A stretch of DNA of 64,000 bases from Bacteroidota bacterium (GCA_016868755.1 VGFU01000005.1:19724-83723); one strand, 5' to 3'. Positions 46,983-56,746 are shown, counted from the first letter of the stretch. Numbers and translations: made by a program. The notes: generated by a model from the letters alone, not told the origin.

Positions 46983-46990
46983 TACCTTTG
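46983..46990 (+). promoter_or_regulatory. -7 box TACCTTTG for the DUF6341-like gene
   Basis: Exact TAnnTTTG 22 nt before the ATG at 47013, in the 45-bp divergent gap. Confidence 0.5.
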
Positions 46991-47012
46991 GGCATCTCAA
47001 AAGTACATTGCT

Positions 47013-47180
47013 ATGCCGCTGCGCTCCATTTTTGAAGGATTAGGTGATTTGTTTGCATGGACCTTTCAGGCGATGCCCTACGTCGGTCCGCTGGCCAACG
47101 TCGTGTTTTGGTCCATCATCGCGGGCGGAATCGTGTACTGGCTCCGCGAAATGAGCAAGCACGAGAAGCAGCAAGGTTAA
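47013..47180 (+). CDS. Small membrane protein, DUF6341-like
   Basis: 55 aa (MPLRSIFEGLGDLFAW...), with one transmembrane segment around VVFWSIIAGGIVYWLREM and a basic, hydrophilic tail (KHEKQQG). The FFEGI-like opening and the VYWL-basic end resemble the small DUF6341 proteins that accompany purD and DUF6427 in Flavobacteriia. Start chosen at 47013 because the longer frame overlaps the promoter. Function unknown. Convergent with purD, 2 bp apart. Confidence 0.65.
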   Translation: MPLRSIFEGLGDLFAWTFQAMPYVGPLANVVFWSIIAGGIVYWLREMSKHEKQQG

Positions 47181-47182
47181 GC

Positions 47183-48472
47183 CTACTTGAGCGGCCAGCC
47201 GTAGATCGTTCCGATGTCGCGGCGCACCTGCTTCCCCTCAAATTCAATCTGATCAACGCGGGCGTATGCCCGCGTTTTTGCTTCGTGCACGTCTGCGCCT
47301 AGGCCTGTGACGGCGAGTACACGCCCCCCCTGGGTTACCAATTGCCCGTCGCGCTCCGCAGTGCCCGAGTGAAAAAGCAGGCTGCCCTCCGTGGGCAGAT
47401 CGGTCCCCGTGATCGGCAACCCCTTGGGATAGTCGCCCGGGTAGCCGGGCGACGTGAGCACTACGGTGATCGCCGTTTCGGGCTTGGTCGCTACGGGGCG
47501 GGTGTTTACCTCGCCGCGAGCCGCGTCAATCATGAGGGCCAGCAGGTCTTCGTCGATGCGCGGCAACACGGCCTCGGTCTCGGGATCGCCCATGCGCACA
47601 TTGTATTCAATCACTTTGGGTCCGTCGGCGGTGAGCATGAGGCCGAAGAAAATAAATCCGCAGTAAGGAATCTCCTCGTCGCGCAACCCGTCAAGGGTCG
47701 GCTGGATGATTTCCGTATGAACGCGGCCGAGTACCTCGGGCGTCACAAAAGGCACCGGGCTGATAGCCCCCATGCCGCCCGTGTTGGGGCCCGTTTGTCC
47801 TTCTCCGACGCGCTTGTAGTCGGTAGCCTGCGGAAGCAGCACGTAGCGCTCGCCGTCGGTCAGCACAAACACCGAAAATTCGGGGCCCGTCATAAACTCT
47901 TCGACGACCACGGTGCTCGAGGCGGCGCCAAATTTGGCCGCTCCCAGCATCGCGTCGAGCTCTTTGAGCGCCTCCACGACGTCGTCGAGAATTACGACGC
48001 CCTTTCCTGCGGCGAGCCCGTCAGCCTTGAGCACGTAGGGTCCGTCGTAACTCAGCACATACATTTTGGCGGATTCTAGCTCGTCTTTGCCAAAGCTGCG
48101 GTAGCCCGCCGTCGGAATTTGGTGGCGCATCATGAACGCCTTAGCGAAGTCCTTGGAGCCTTCAAGCTGGGCCGCCTCGGCCTTGGGCCCGATGAAATGA
48201 ATGTGCTGCAGGTTGGGGTGCTCGGCAAAAAAATCTCCGAGTCCGTACACCAGCGGCTCTTCGGGGCCCACAACCACTATGTGAATGTCTTCACGAACGC
48301 AAAAGTGAACCACGGCGTCGCGGTCGCGCCAGTCGAGGTTGACGCAAGTTCCGAGTGCCGATAACCCGGGATTACCCGGCGCGATAAACAGGTTCGAAAG
48401 CAAGGAACTTTGGGCGATGCTCCACGCAAAAGCGGACTCCCTGCCGCCCGAACCAAAGATGAGTACGTTCAT
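47183..48472 (-). CDS. purD: Phosphoribosylamine-glycine ligase
   Basis: 429 aa from the ATG beginning MNVLIFGSGGRE; the extra 19 codons upstream contain the promoter-like region. ATP-grasp enzyme: N-domain GSGGRESAFAW and VVVGPEEPLVYGLGD; ATP-grasp VLKADGLAAGKGVVI and MTGPEFSVFVLTDG; C-terminal VMAVTGLGAD-like segment (RVLAVTGLGADVHEA). It condenses phosphoribosylamine and glycine in purine synthesis, as does purQ 11 kb away on the same strand. A GACCTTTG near-consensus box (48478-48485) lies 5 nt before the ATG. Confidence 0.97.
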   Translation of the reverse strand: MNVLIFGSGGRESAFAWSIAQSSLLSNLFIAPGNPGLSALGTCVNLDWRDRDAVVHFCVREDIHIVVVGPEEPLVYGLGDFFAEHPNLQHIHFIGPKAEAAQLEGSKDFAKAFMMRHQIPTAGYRSFGKDELESAKMYVLSYDGPYVLKADGLAAGKGVVILDDVVEALKELDAMLGAAKFGAASSTVVVEEFMTGPEFSVFVLTDGERYVLLPQATDYKRVGEGQTGPNTGGMGAISPVPFVTPEVLGRVHTEIIQPTLDGLRDEEIPYCGFIFFGLMLTADGPKVIEYNVRMGDPETEAVLPRIDEDLLALMIDAARGEVNTRPVATKPETAITVVLTSPGYPGDYPKGLPITGTDLPTEGSLLFHSGTAERDGQLVTQGGRVLAVTGLGADVHEAKTRAYARVDQIEFEGKQVRRDIGTIYGWPLK

Positions 48473-48588
48473 AGGGGCAAAGGTCGGTGCTTGCGGGTCA
48501 ATACCCAAGGGAATGCACCCCGCGGCCACCTAAACACTCTTGAAAGGCGACGACCATGACGAAAATCCGCACGCCGCGCCCTAAGTAA

Positions 48589-48603
48589 GTGTAAATTTTA
48601 CAC
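48589..48603. promoter_or_regulatory. 15-bp palindrome upstream of susC, candidate operator 1
   Basis: GTGTAAATTTTACAC, perfect around a central base, in the AT-rich 258-bp gap between purD and susC. Candidate binding site for the regulator of the polysaccharide locus. Confidence 0.45.
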
Positions 48604-48700
48604 ACAAATTATTGATGTTAATTGTTTAATAATCAATTATTTAATACATTTTAGGTGCATGAACCACAATTAGTAATGCGAACTATATTGCAAGGGTTAA

Positions 48701-48715
48701 TGGTAGATTATACCA
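48701..48715. promoter_or_regulatory. Palindrome TGGTA-N5-TACCA, candidate operator 2
   Basis: TGGTAGATTATACCA, 16 nt before the susC ATG, where a bound repressor could block transcription. Confidence 0.4.
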
Positions 48716-48730
48716 TAAGATATTTCTCCT

Positions 48731-51700
48731 ATGATGAAACAATACATTGCCCTAGCCGCAGCCGCCGTTCTTGCGTTGAGCTCAACGGCCTGGGGCCAGA
48801 CCCAAACCACCACCGTTCAAGGCAGCGTGGTCGAGCAGGACGGCGGAAGCCCCGTACCCAACGCTGTGCTCATGCTGAGTACCTCGAATAGTGTGCTGGG
48901 CACCACCGACGCCCAAGGCAGGTTTACCGTAAAGGTCGCTGAAGGCGCCTCGCTACGCGTACGCGCGCTCGGATACACCGAAGTCGTCGTTGCGGCACGC
49001 AACGGCATGCGGGTCCAACTCCGCGCCGAAGCCACGGAACTCGACGAAATCGTCGTCGTCGGTTTTGGTACGCAAAAGAAGAGCAACGTGACGGGAGCGA
49101 TCGCCCAAGTGAAGGCAAAGGACCTGGAAAGCATGAGCTTGTTCCGCGTGGAGCAGGCGCTGCAGGGCCGCACCGCCGGGGTGCAAATCACGCAAAACTC
49201 GGGTCAGCCTGGAGCCGGAAGCGTAGTGCGGATTCGCGGTACTGCGTCCATCAACGGTTCCGACCCGCTGTACGTCGTTGACGGCGTGGTGATTGGGGGC
49301 GGCATCGACTACCTCAACCCCAACGACATCGAAACGATTGAAGTACTTAAGGACGCCGCCTCTGCAGCGATTTACGGTGCCCGAGGAGCCAACGGGGTCA
49401 TCATTGTAACGACCAAAAGCGGTAAGGGAGCCGGTGGCCAAATGAACGTAAGCGTTTCAGCCTACCAGGGCGTGCAAAACCCCTGGCGCAAGGTGTCGAC
49501 GCTCAATGCAACCGAGTACGCCACGCTACAAAACGAAATGGCGGGGGCCGCAGGACAGGCGATTCCCTACGCCGATCCCCGCGCGTTTGGCGAAGGTACC
49601 GACTGGCAAGATGCCGTGTTTAACCGCAGCGCCCCCGTGCAGTCGCTAGACGTGAGCATGGCGCAAAGCAGCAAGGACGCCAGCTACTTCGCATCCGTGG
49701 GACGTTACCGCCAAGAGGGCATTGTGGCTCCGGGGCGCTCAAACTTCGAACGCATTTCAGCCCGCCTCAATACCACCAACCAAGTGCACCGCGCTATTAA
49801 GGTGGGCATGAGCACGGCCTTCACGCACAATACGAGCCAGTCGGTGGCTGAAAACACCGAGTTCGGTTCGCCTTTGGGCCGCGCGCTGAACATGGATCCA
49901 ATCACACCGGTGTACGAAACCAACCCGCTGCGGCTAAGCCAAGCGCCCTACACGGTGGGCGGATCGCTGCGCGGCAATTTGGTCCGCGACGAAGGCGGAA
50001 TTTATGCGATTTCGCCCCGCGTGACGAGCGAAGTGGTGAATCCGGTGGCGGCGCTACTGACCAACACCAACGTGGGGTGGTCCGACAAAATCGTCCACCA
50101 GTCCTATGCCGAGGCCAAGCTGGCCGAGGGGCTGACCGTCCGCACCAGCTTGGGAATCGACCTGGCGTTTTATGGCGGCAACGGATTTATTCCGTCGTAC
50201 TACCTCAACGCCACCAACTTCCTGGACACCAATTTGGTGACCCAGAGCTTCAACCGCGCGTTTTCGTGGATGTGGGACAACACGGTTTCGTACACTAAAG
50301 ATTTTGGCGCGCACCACATTGACGCGGTTGCCGGCCACTCGGCGCAGGCCGTGAACGGCAGCTTTATGGGCGGAAGCAAGCGCGACGTGCCCACCGACGA
50401 GTTTGGCTTTGCCACGATCAGCTACGCCCGCAATGCCGAGTCGGAGCGCGTGTACGGTGGACGTTGGGAGCGCTACGCGATTGAGTCCTACTTCGGCCGC
50501 ATGAACTACGACTACGACGACCGCTTTTTGGCCACGGTGATTCTGCGCGCCGACGCATCGAGCCGGTTTGGGCCCAACTTCCGCTGGGGCTACTTCCCAT
50601 CGATCTCCACGGGATGGAACCTTCACAAGGAGGCCTGGTGGAATTCGGACCTGATTACCAACTTTAAAATCCGCGCCGGGTACGGTATGAGCGGCAACGA
50701 CGCCGCCGGCTCGCTCGAGTATGCGGCTACGATTTCGGGCGGACGCAACTACAGCTTTGGCTACAACGAGTTTATGCAAAACGGCACCTCACCCAGCCAA
50801 ATTGCCAACCCCGATCTGCGTTGGGAGCGCGTAGGCCAAGCCAACTTCGGGGCTGATGTGCGCTGGGGTAAGTACCTCTACACCAACGTTGATCTGTACC
50901 ACCGCGCGACCTACGACATGAAGACGCGGCCGGTGCTTCCTGACTACATTGGCAACGACGCCCCGACGGCAAACGTCGGCCGCATGCTCAATATGGGTAT
51001 GGACCTCGAGGCGGGCTACGAGCGCAGCTTCAGTCCCACCCGCAGTCTGCGCGTGGCCGGCAACGTGAGCTTTTTGCGCAACGAAGTGGTCTACCTCGGC
51101 AACGACGGCGGCTACCTTCCCGGGCAGCGCTGGGGTCCGCAAGGGCTCGAAATCACGCGCATCCAAGAGGGACTGCCGATCGGGTACTTTTTTGGCTACC
51201 TGACCGACGGGGTGTTCCAAAACTCGGCCGATGTGGCGGCGCACGCCAATGCTGAAGGCGACCTGCTGCAGCCTGACGCGGTGGCTGGTGACTTCCGCTT
51301 TGTCGACGTGAACAACGACGGCGAGCTGAACGCCGAAGACCGCACCTACCTGGGCAACCCAACGCCCGACGTTACGTTCGGCGCCACGCTGAACGCGCGC
51401 TGGGGCGGTTTCGACGCCGTGTTGTTTGTACAGGGTGTTGCCGGAAACCAGATCTACAACGCCACCCGCCGCTACGACCTGCCCACGGCCAATCTGAACG
51501 GGTCCGCCCTTGACCGCTGGACCGGAGAAGGCAGCACCAACGACTACGCGCGCCTGACCGCCCTCGACAAGAACATGAACTTCGCCCGCAGTTCGAATTT
51601 TTATGTGGAAGACGGCAGCTTTGTGCGCATCAAAACCGCGCAGCTCGGCTACACGCTTCCCGAAGGATTGGCGACCAAGCTCGGCCTCAAGCGCACCCGC

Positions 51701-51844
51701 CTGTACTACTCAGGCAACAACCTGTTAACGCTGACCAAGTACCGCGGGTTTGATCCCGAGATCGGCAACGGTTTTGGCGTAGACCGCGGAATTTACCCGC
51801 AAGCCCGCATGCACAGTATCGGATTTACTACCTCTTTGAACTAA
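48731..51844 (+). CDS. susC: SusC/RagA family TonB-linked outer membrane transporter
   Basis: 1037 aa. Signal peptide about 1-23 (ending AWGQ). CarboxypepD_reg domain about 30-105 with the SusC hallmark ELDEIVVVGFGTQKKSNVTG. Plug with RIRGTASINGSDPLYVVDGV and VLKDAASAAIYGARGANGVI. The barrel runs to the C-terminus (GFTTSLN). With SusD it forms the gated glycan importer of the outer membrane. First gene of a locus whose GH16 and GH3 enzymes point to beta-1,3-glucan (laminarin). Its stop overlaps the susD start (TAATG). Upstream DNA is AT-rich with two palindromes. Confidence 0.97.
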   Translation: MMKQYIALAAAAVLALSSTAWGQTQTTTVQGSVVEQDGGSPVPNAVLMLSTSNSVLGTTDAQGRFTVKVAEGASLRVRALGYTEVVVAARNGMRVQLRAEATELDEIVVVGFGTQKKSNVTGAIAQVKAKDLESMSLFRVEQALQGRTAGVQITQNSGQPGAGSVVRIRGTASINGSDPLYVVDGVVIGGGIDYLNPNDIETIEVLKDAASAAIYGARGANGVIIVTTKSGKGAGGQMNVSVSAYQGVQNPWRKVSTLNATEYATLQNEMAGAAGQAIPYADPRAFGEGTDWQDAVFNRSAPVQSLDVSMAQSSKDASYFASVGRYRQEGIVAPGRSNFERISARLNTTNQVHRAIKVGMSTAFTHNTSQSVAENTEFGSPLGRALNMDPITPVYETNPLRLSQAPYTVGGSLRGNLVRDEGGIYAISPRVTSEVVNPVAALLTNTNVGWSDKIVHQSYAEAKLAEGLTVRTSLGIDLAFYGGNGFIPSYYLNATNFLDTNLVTQSFNRAFSWMWDNTVSYTKDFGAHHIDAVAGHSAQAVNGSFMGGSKRDVPTDEFGFATISYARNAESERVYGGRWERYAIESYFGRMNYDYDDRFLATVILRADASSRFGPNFRWGYFPSISTGWNLHKEAWWNSDLITNFKIRAGYGMSGNDAAGSLEYAATISGGRNYSFGYNEFMQNGTSPSQIANPDLRWERVGQANFGADVRWGKYLYTNVDLYHRATYDMKTRPVLPDYIGNDAPTANVGRMLNMGMDLEAGYERSFSPTRSLRVAGNVSFLRNEVVYLGNDGGYLPGQRWGPQGLEITRIQEGLPIGYFFGYLTDGVFQNSADVAAHANAEGDLLQPDAVAGDFRFVDVNNDGELNAEDRTYLGNPTPDVTFGATLNARWGGFDAVLFVQGVAGNQIYNATRRYDLPTANLNGSALDRWTGEGSTNDYARLTALDKNMNFARSSNFYVEDGSFVRIKTAQLGYTLPEGLATKLGLKRTRLYYSGNNLLTLTKYRGFDPEIGNGFGVDRGIYPQARMHSIGFTTSLN

Positions 51845-53334
51845 TGAAGACGCTTCACCTCTCCCTGATCGCCGCGGGAAGCCTGGCCCTCGCCAGCTGC
51901 GGCAAAGACTTCTTGAACGTCGACCCCATTGGGCGCGAACTCGAAATCAACTACTACCAAAATCCCGGTCAAGCGTATGAAGCGCTTGTAAGCGTGTACG
52001 ACGTTTTGCAATGGAACGACCAAACGGGCTTCTCGGTAATGTACCTCTTGCAGACCGTGGCGTCGGACGACGCCCACGCGGGGGGCAGCGACGCGAGCGA
52101 CCAGCCTGCGTTTGTAGCCTACGATAACTTTAGTTTGACGCCTAACTTGGGTCCGCAAGCTGGACTCTGGCGCAAAAACTACCGCGGCGTGTACCGGGCA
52201 AACTTGTTCTTGGAGAAAATCGAGAACGTTCCTGGAGCCAGCGACGAATTTGTGCGCCGCACTAGTGCTGAGGCCAGGTACTTGCGCGCCTACTTCTACT
52301 TGGATCTCCTGCGCTTGTTTGGCTCCGTGCCCCTCATCACCAAAACCTTGAGCCCTCAAGAATATTATGAGGTGAGCATGGCAACGCCCGAAGCGGTATT
52401 TGCCCAGGTCGAAGCCGACCTGCTCGCGGCGATACCCGATCTTCCGCTAACGGTGGGCGGTTCTGAAAAGGGCCGCGTCACTCAAGGCGCTGCCAAAGCC
52501 CTTTTGGCCCGCGGCTACCTCTACATGAACGTTAAGATGGATCAGGTTGCCCAATTGAGCGAGGAGGTCATACAGTCCAATGTCTACGCGCTGACCCCCA
52601 ATTTTGCCGACATCTTCACCCGCGCCAACGAGCACGGTCCCGAAAGCGTGTTTGAGATCGCCTACAGCGAGAACTCTACCGTAGGCTGGGAAGTGTGGGG
52701 CAGCGGGTACGGCGAAGGCAACGTCGGCGTACAAATGTGTGGAATGCGCGACTTCGACGGCCCCGTTTATTCGCCAGGCTGGGGCTTCGCCCCAGTGAGC
52801 CAAGAGCTGTACGACGCCATGGCGGGCGATCCTCGCCGTCCCTATACGATCATTAACGGCGACTCTTTGGCCGGAGCCAGCTTCAGCCCCGGCTACCAAA
52901 ACACGGGATACTTTGTGTACAAGTACGCTCCGCGCAAAGACGCGCTGTCGCCCGACGGAGAACCGGCGCTGAACTGGGGCACCAATGTGCGGGCGATTCG
53001 CTACGCTGATGTACTGTTGATGGCAGCCGAAGGTTTGGCCCGTAGCGGGGGCAGCGAAGCCACCGCCCGTGGATACCTCAACCAGGTGCGTGTGCGCGCT
53101 GGACTCCAACCGCTTCAAGTTAGCGGTGCGGCCCTGCTCGAAGCCATAGCCCGCGAACGCCGCTTTGAACTGGCCACGGAAGGACATCGCTTTTTTGATT
53201 TGGTCCGCACCGGCAAAGCCGCTGAAGAACTAAGCGCCAAAGGCTACCAGCACCCGAAGCACCAGTGGCTTCCGATTCCGCAAACTGAAATTGACGCCGC
53301 GCAAGGCGCCCTAATCCAAAACCCGAATTACTGA
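51844..53334 (+). CDS. susD: SusD/RagB family glycan-binding lipoprotein
   Basis: 496 aa. Lipobox LASC (C19) after MKTLHLSLIAAGSLA. The mature start KDFLNVDPIG, the TPR-like region with AEARYLRAYFYLDLLRLFG, the RYADVLLMAAEG motif and the ending AARERRFEL-type segment (AIARERRFELATEGHRFFDLVR) are all classic. It caps SusC and captures oligosaccharides at the surface. It overlaps both neighbours by one base (TAATG and TGATG-type junctions), so the first four genes are tightly coupled. Confidence 0.97.
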   Translation: MKTLHLSLIAAGSLALASCGKDFLNVDPIGRELEINYYQNPGQAYEALVSVYDVLQWNDQTGFSVMYLLQTVASDDAHAGGSDASDQPAFVAYDNFSLTPNLGPQAGLWRKNYRGVYRANLFLEKIENVPGASDEFVRRTSAEARYLRAYFYLDLLRLFGSVPLITKTLSPQEYYEVSMATPEAVFAQVEADLLAAIPDLPLTVGGSEKGRVTQGAAKALLARGYLYMNVKMDQVAQLSEEVIQSNVYALTPNFADIFTRANEHGPESVFEIAYSENSTVGWEVWGSGYGEGNVGVQMCGMRDFDGPVYSPGWGFAPVSQELYDAMAGDPRRPYTIINGDSLAGASFSPGYQNTGYFVYKYAPRKDALSPDGEPALNWGTNVRAIRYADVLLMAAEGLARSGGSEATARGYLNQVRVRAGLQPLQVSGAALLEAIARERRFELATEGHRFFDLVRTGKAAEELSAKGYQHPKHQWLPIPQTEIDAAQGALIQNPNY

Positions 53335-54221
53335 TGAAGGCTTTTGTTCGTTCCCTGACGCTCGCTGCGCTCGCGCTGCTCGTCGCTTGCCAGCCCTACG
53401 AGGGCAGCAAAACTCCTCTCGGTGATTTGCCCACGGCGTCGTTTACCGTGAACATGATCGATTCCAACACGATTCAGCTCGTTAGCTCGGCCACGGGTAA
53501 TCCGTTTATGTACCGCTGGGAAGTGTCCAACGGTTCCATGGCTGAGGGCGCAGAGGCGACCGTAACGCTTTCGCGAGCCGGCACCTACACGGTCAAGCAT
53601 TTTGTTTTTAACCAAGGCGGAATGGCCGTGGATTCGGCTCAGGTCGTGATTTACCGCGACGCCGCGCCCCCCTGCACCGGCCTCGTTGAGTTTTTGACCG
53701 GCTGCACCGAACGCACGTGGAAGCTCGCGCCCATCGCCGGCTCTTTGTGGGTGGGTCCGCCCGACGGAAGCCAAACGTGGTGGGCCATCGGAGCTACCGC
53801 TGCCAGCGACCGCCCGTGTATGTACAACGACGAATGGGTGTTTAAGGCCGACGGAAGCGTGGTGTACGACACCAAAGGCGATATTTGGGCCGAAACCTAC
53901 ATGGGAGTAGCCGCCGACGGCTGCCATCCCGAAAGCGTCCTTACTGGTGCCAAAGTAGCCTGGGGCAGCGGAACCCACGCGTTCACGCTGATTCCGCCCA
54001 GCGGCACCTCGACTCGCGACCAGCTGAAGATGGAGGGACTTGGTGCATTCATCGGACTGCCAAAGGCGGCCAATGGAGGCGAGGTATTTAACCCCATCAA
54101 CTCGATCACCTACGACATTTTGTGGACCGCTGAAGACCCCGCCACCGGCGTGCGCAGCATGGAAATCGAAGTGAACTGGGGGACCGGCCTGTGGCGTTTC
54201 ACCCTAAGGTCCAACTCTTAA
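53334..54221 (+). CDS. PKD-domain lipoprotein, probable surface glycan-binding protein
   Basis: 295 aa. Lipobox LVAC (C19). An N-terminal PKD-like sandwich (about 33-105: TASFTVNMIDSNTIQL, then RAGTYTVKHFVFNQGG) is followed by a Cys/Trp-rich C-terminal module starting about 110 (CTERTWKLAPIAGSLWVGP, later DEWVFKADGS). Proteins of this shape sit third in flavobacterial laminarin loci and bind glucan at the surface in place of SusE/F. The start overlaps the susD stop and the stop overlaps the GH16 start (TAATG). Confidence 0.85.
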   Translation: MKAFVRSLTLAALALLVACQPYEGSKTPLGDLPTASFTVNMIDSNTIQLVSSATGNPFMYRWEVSNGSMAEGAEATVTLSRAGTYTVKHFVFNQGGMAVDSAQVVIYRDAAPPCTGLVEFLTGCTERTWKLAPIAGSLWVGPPDGSQTWWAIGATAASDRPCMYNDEWVFKADGSVVYDTKGDIWAETYMGVAADGCHPESVLTGAKVAWGSGTHAFTLIPPSGTSTRDQLKMEGLGAFIGLPKAANGGEVFNPINSITYDILWTAEDPATGVRSMEIEVNWGTGLWRFTLRSNS

Positions 54222-55369
54222 TGCTGCGGAACACGGCACTGGGCCTGATCGCCTTGACCGCATGCGCGAGCGTCGAGCTGCCCAACCTGGTGGCTGACGA
54301 CGTGCGTCTTTCGGAAGGCGCTACGGCGCAAATCAAGCAGCTCAACGTCGAACTGAGCGAACCCGCGGCCCGAGCAACCTCAGCCAAAGTGGAGTTTATT
54401 GGGCAAACCGCGACGGCGGGCGAAGATTTCACCGCCTTTTCGGGAACCGTGACATGGCCCAAAGGCGAAAAAGTGGCCCAGCTCGCCCTCGAGGTGCGCG
54501 GCGACAGCGCCTACGAGCCTGACGAAACGCTGTGGGTTTCCTTCTCCGAGCCGGAGCACGTGCTGCTTCCGAATCCGTTTTTTACCGTAACCCTTGAAAA
54601 CGACGACGCCTATGCCGGCGCCGACAGCGGATACGTCACGCCGACAAGCTACCCGGGCAAAACCCTGGTTTGGGCCGAGGAATTTGACGGCTCTTCGCTG
54701 AGCAGTTCGTCGTGGAACTACGAAACCGGAGCCACGGGTTGGGGCAACAACGAGCTTCAGTTTTACCGAAACGACCCGAGCAACGTGCGCGTCGACAACG
54801 GCCGCATGATCATTACTGCCCGCAAGGAGCAGTTCGGCGGCGCCGAATACACTTCGGCCCGCGTTACGACCAAAGGCAAGCGCGAGTTTCAGTACGGGCG
54901 CATTGACATTCGTGCCAAGCTGCCCAAAGGCCAGGGACTCTGGCCCGCCTTGTGGATGCTTGGTGCCAACATCAGCCAGGTCGGCTGGCCCGCCTGCGGA
55001 GAAACCGACATCATGGAACTCATCGGCCACCAGCCCCACAAAGTGCACGGTACGGCCCACTGGGGCGTGCAGGGCAGCGGCGTGAGCACCTACCGCACGG
55101 GTACCTACACCCTGAGCGACGGAGATTTCTCTCAAGCCTACCATGTGTTCAGCCTGGTTTGGGTGGAGAACTCGCTTCAGTTTTTGGTCGACGACCAACT
55201 CTATCACACCATTAACGTGAGCCACGTCAATCCGGCGACCTACCGCCATAATGCGCCATTTTTCTTCATCGCCAACATCGCGGTGGGGGGCAATTGGCCC
55301 GGAGCGCCCGACGCCAGCACCGTTTTTCCGCAATCCATGTACGTGGACTACATCCGCGTATTTCAGTAA
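54221..55369 (+). CDS. GH16 family endo-beta-glucanase (laminarinase) lipoprotein with Calx-beta domain
   Basis: 382 aa from the ATG that overlaps the upstream stop and starts a lipoprotein signal (MLRNTALGLIALTAC, lipobox LTAC, C15). Calx-beta domain about 25-128 (TATAGEDFTAFSGTVTWPKG, YEPDETLWVSF). GH16 catalytic domain about 148-382 with the catalytic ExDxxE motif GETDIMELIG (E261 nucleophile, E266 acid/base) and the laminarinase-like substrate loop GLWPALWMLG. It should cut beta-1,3- or mixed-linkage glucan at the cell surface and pass oligosaccharides to SusD/SusC. Confidence 0.95.
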   Translation: MLRNTALGLIALTACASVELPNLVADDVRLSEGATAQIKQLNVELSEPAARATSAKVEFIGQTATAGEDFTAFSGTVTWPKGEKVAQLALEVRGDSAYEPDETLWVSFSEPEHVLLPNPFFTVTLENDDAYAGADSGYVTPTSYPGKTLVWAEEFDGSSLSSSSWNYETGATGWGNNELQFYRNDPSNVRVDNGRMIITARKEQFGGAEYTSARVTTKGKREFQYGRIDIRAKLPKGQGLWPALWMLGANISQVGWPACGETDIMELIGHQPHKVHGTAHWGVQGSGVSTYRTGTYTLSDGDFSQAYHVFSLVWVENSLQFLVDDQLYHTINVSHVNPATYRHNAPFFFIANIAVGGNWPGAPDASTVFPQSMYVDYIRVFQ

Positions 55370-55408
55370 CCGATAAACATACCCTTCTTAATTTTTAATT
55401 CGCTTAAC

Positions 55409-56746
55409 ATGAAACAACTCCTTACTCTGGTGGCGGTGCTTTCGGCGTTTGCCGGCTTCGCCCAAAAACAGGTAACCTTCATCGTCGACATGCGCGGCTA
55501 CACGGGGGCGTCCTACACGGGCGTCTTCGTGAACGGAACCTGGAACAACTGGTGCGGCAGCTGCAACCCGCTGACGGACCCTGAAAACGACTCAGTGTGG
55601 ACCACCACGCTTCCGCTGACCGCTGACTCGGTCGAGTACAAATTCACCCTAGACGGCTGGAGCGGACAAGAAAACCTCACCGCCGGTTCAGCATGTACTA
55701 AGACGACGGGCACGTTCACAAACCGCTTCGCGCGCCTCAACGGCGACACGATCTTGACCGGCGTGTGCTGGCAGTCGTGCGTGAGCTGCACAGGCGTTAA
55801 GTACGCCACGTGGCAGGTCAATATGGCCAACCAAACGGTTGACACCACCGGCGTGTACATTGCCGGAGGAACCGGTATGGGCGTGCCAGGTAACCACAAA
55901 ATGGCCTTGATCGCAGGAACGACGCGCTACACCAAGACGCTTCGTAAGCCAATTGGCTGGTCGTCGGACTTCGCCTTCTTGAACGGCAACTGCCCAAGCT
56001 GGGGATGTAAAGAAAACCTCGCCGGAAAACCCTGTGCCGTGGGTCCCTACAACGACCGCGGCATGACGGCTTTGAACAGCGACTTCCGCCTGCGCACCTG
56101 CTTTGGCGAGTGTACCACCGACGGAAGCTGCCCTGCGCCTGCCACTACGCAGAACATCACCTTGCAGGTTGACATGACGGGCCTTACCAGCACCTTCACC
56201 AACCTGTACGTGAGCGGACAGTTCAACAACTGGAGCGGCAACGCCAACCAAATGACCGACCCCGACAACGACAACGTATTCACGGTAACGCTTCCGTTGC
56301 TCACCGGCCAGTGGGAATACAAATTCTCTATGGACAACTGGGCGAGCAGCGAGCAGCTTGCTCCGAACTCGAGTGATTCGCTGTGCACCAAGACGACGGG
56401 TGGATTCACCAACCGCGTTCTGCAGAGCGTAACGGGTCAAAACACGACCCTTCCGGTAGTATGCTACGCTTCGTGCTTGGCGTGCGGTGCCGACGCATCG
56501 TTGGCAGAGGGCCTGATTTCAGCCCGCGTATTCCCGAACCCGGCCCAAGGCTATTTCGTGGTAGAGTCGGGTGTTGCAGAAGCCATCCGCGTCGAGGTAA
56601 CCACGTTGACAGGTCAAGTCGTTCACGTGGCTGAAGCGGCCAACGGCATCGCGCGCATTGCGACCGAAGGCTGGGCTCCGGCGGTGTACTTCGTGCGCAC
56701 GGTTAGCGAGCGCGGACAAAACATTGCCCGAGTTACGGTACAGTAA
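55409..56746 (+). CDS. Secreted triple-module glycan-binding-like protein with T9SS sorting domain
   Basis: 445 aa. Signal peptide about 1-18. Three repeats of a roughly 110-residue Cys-containing beta-sandwich at about 20-125, 130-240 and 245-352. Modules 1 and 3 share VNGTWNNWCG/VSGQFNNWSG, LTDPENDSVW/MTDPDNDNVF, VEYKFTLDGW/WEYKFSMDNW and a CTKTTG..TNR stretch, resembling CBM20/48-type (AMPK-glycogen-binding-like) folds. Module 2 is more divergent. The C-terminal type A sorting domain has ARVFPNPAQGYFVV and VEVTTLTGQVVHV. No catalytic residues are seen, so it is probably a surface glucan-binding protein exported by T9SS. A strong terminator-like hairpin follows. Confidence 0.85.
   Translation: MKQLLTLVAVLSAFAGFAQKQVTFIVDMRGYTGASYTGVFVNGTWNNWCGSCNPLTDPENDSVWTTTLPLTADSVEYKFTLDGWSGQENLTAGSACTKTTGTFTNRFARLNGDTILTGVCWQSCVSCTGVKYATWQVNMANQTVDTTGVYIAGGTGMGVPGNHKMALIAGTTRYTKTLRKPIGWSSDFAFLNGNCPSWGCKENLAGKPCAVGPYNDRGMTALNSDFRLRTCFGECTTDGSCPAPATTQNITLQVDMTGLTSTFTNLYVSGQFNNWSGNANQMTDPDNDNVFTVTLPLLTGQWEYKFSMDNWASSEQLAPNSSDSLCTKTTGGFTNRVLQSVTGQNTTLPVVCYASCLACGADASLAEGLISARVFPNPAQGYFVVESGVAEAIRVEVTTLTGQVVHVAEAANGIARIATEGWAPAVYFVRTVSERGQNIARVTVQ

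Larger units (their letters stand above)
48473..48730. other. AT-rich regulatory gap between purD and susC
   Basis: About 120 bp (48600-48720) is strikingly AT-rich against the GC-rich surroundings. It holds two palindromes and a TATATTGC stretch (48683-48690) that could be a degenerate -7 box. No ORF of note and no RNA motif were recognised. Confidence 0.6.
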
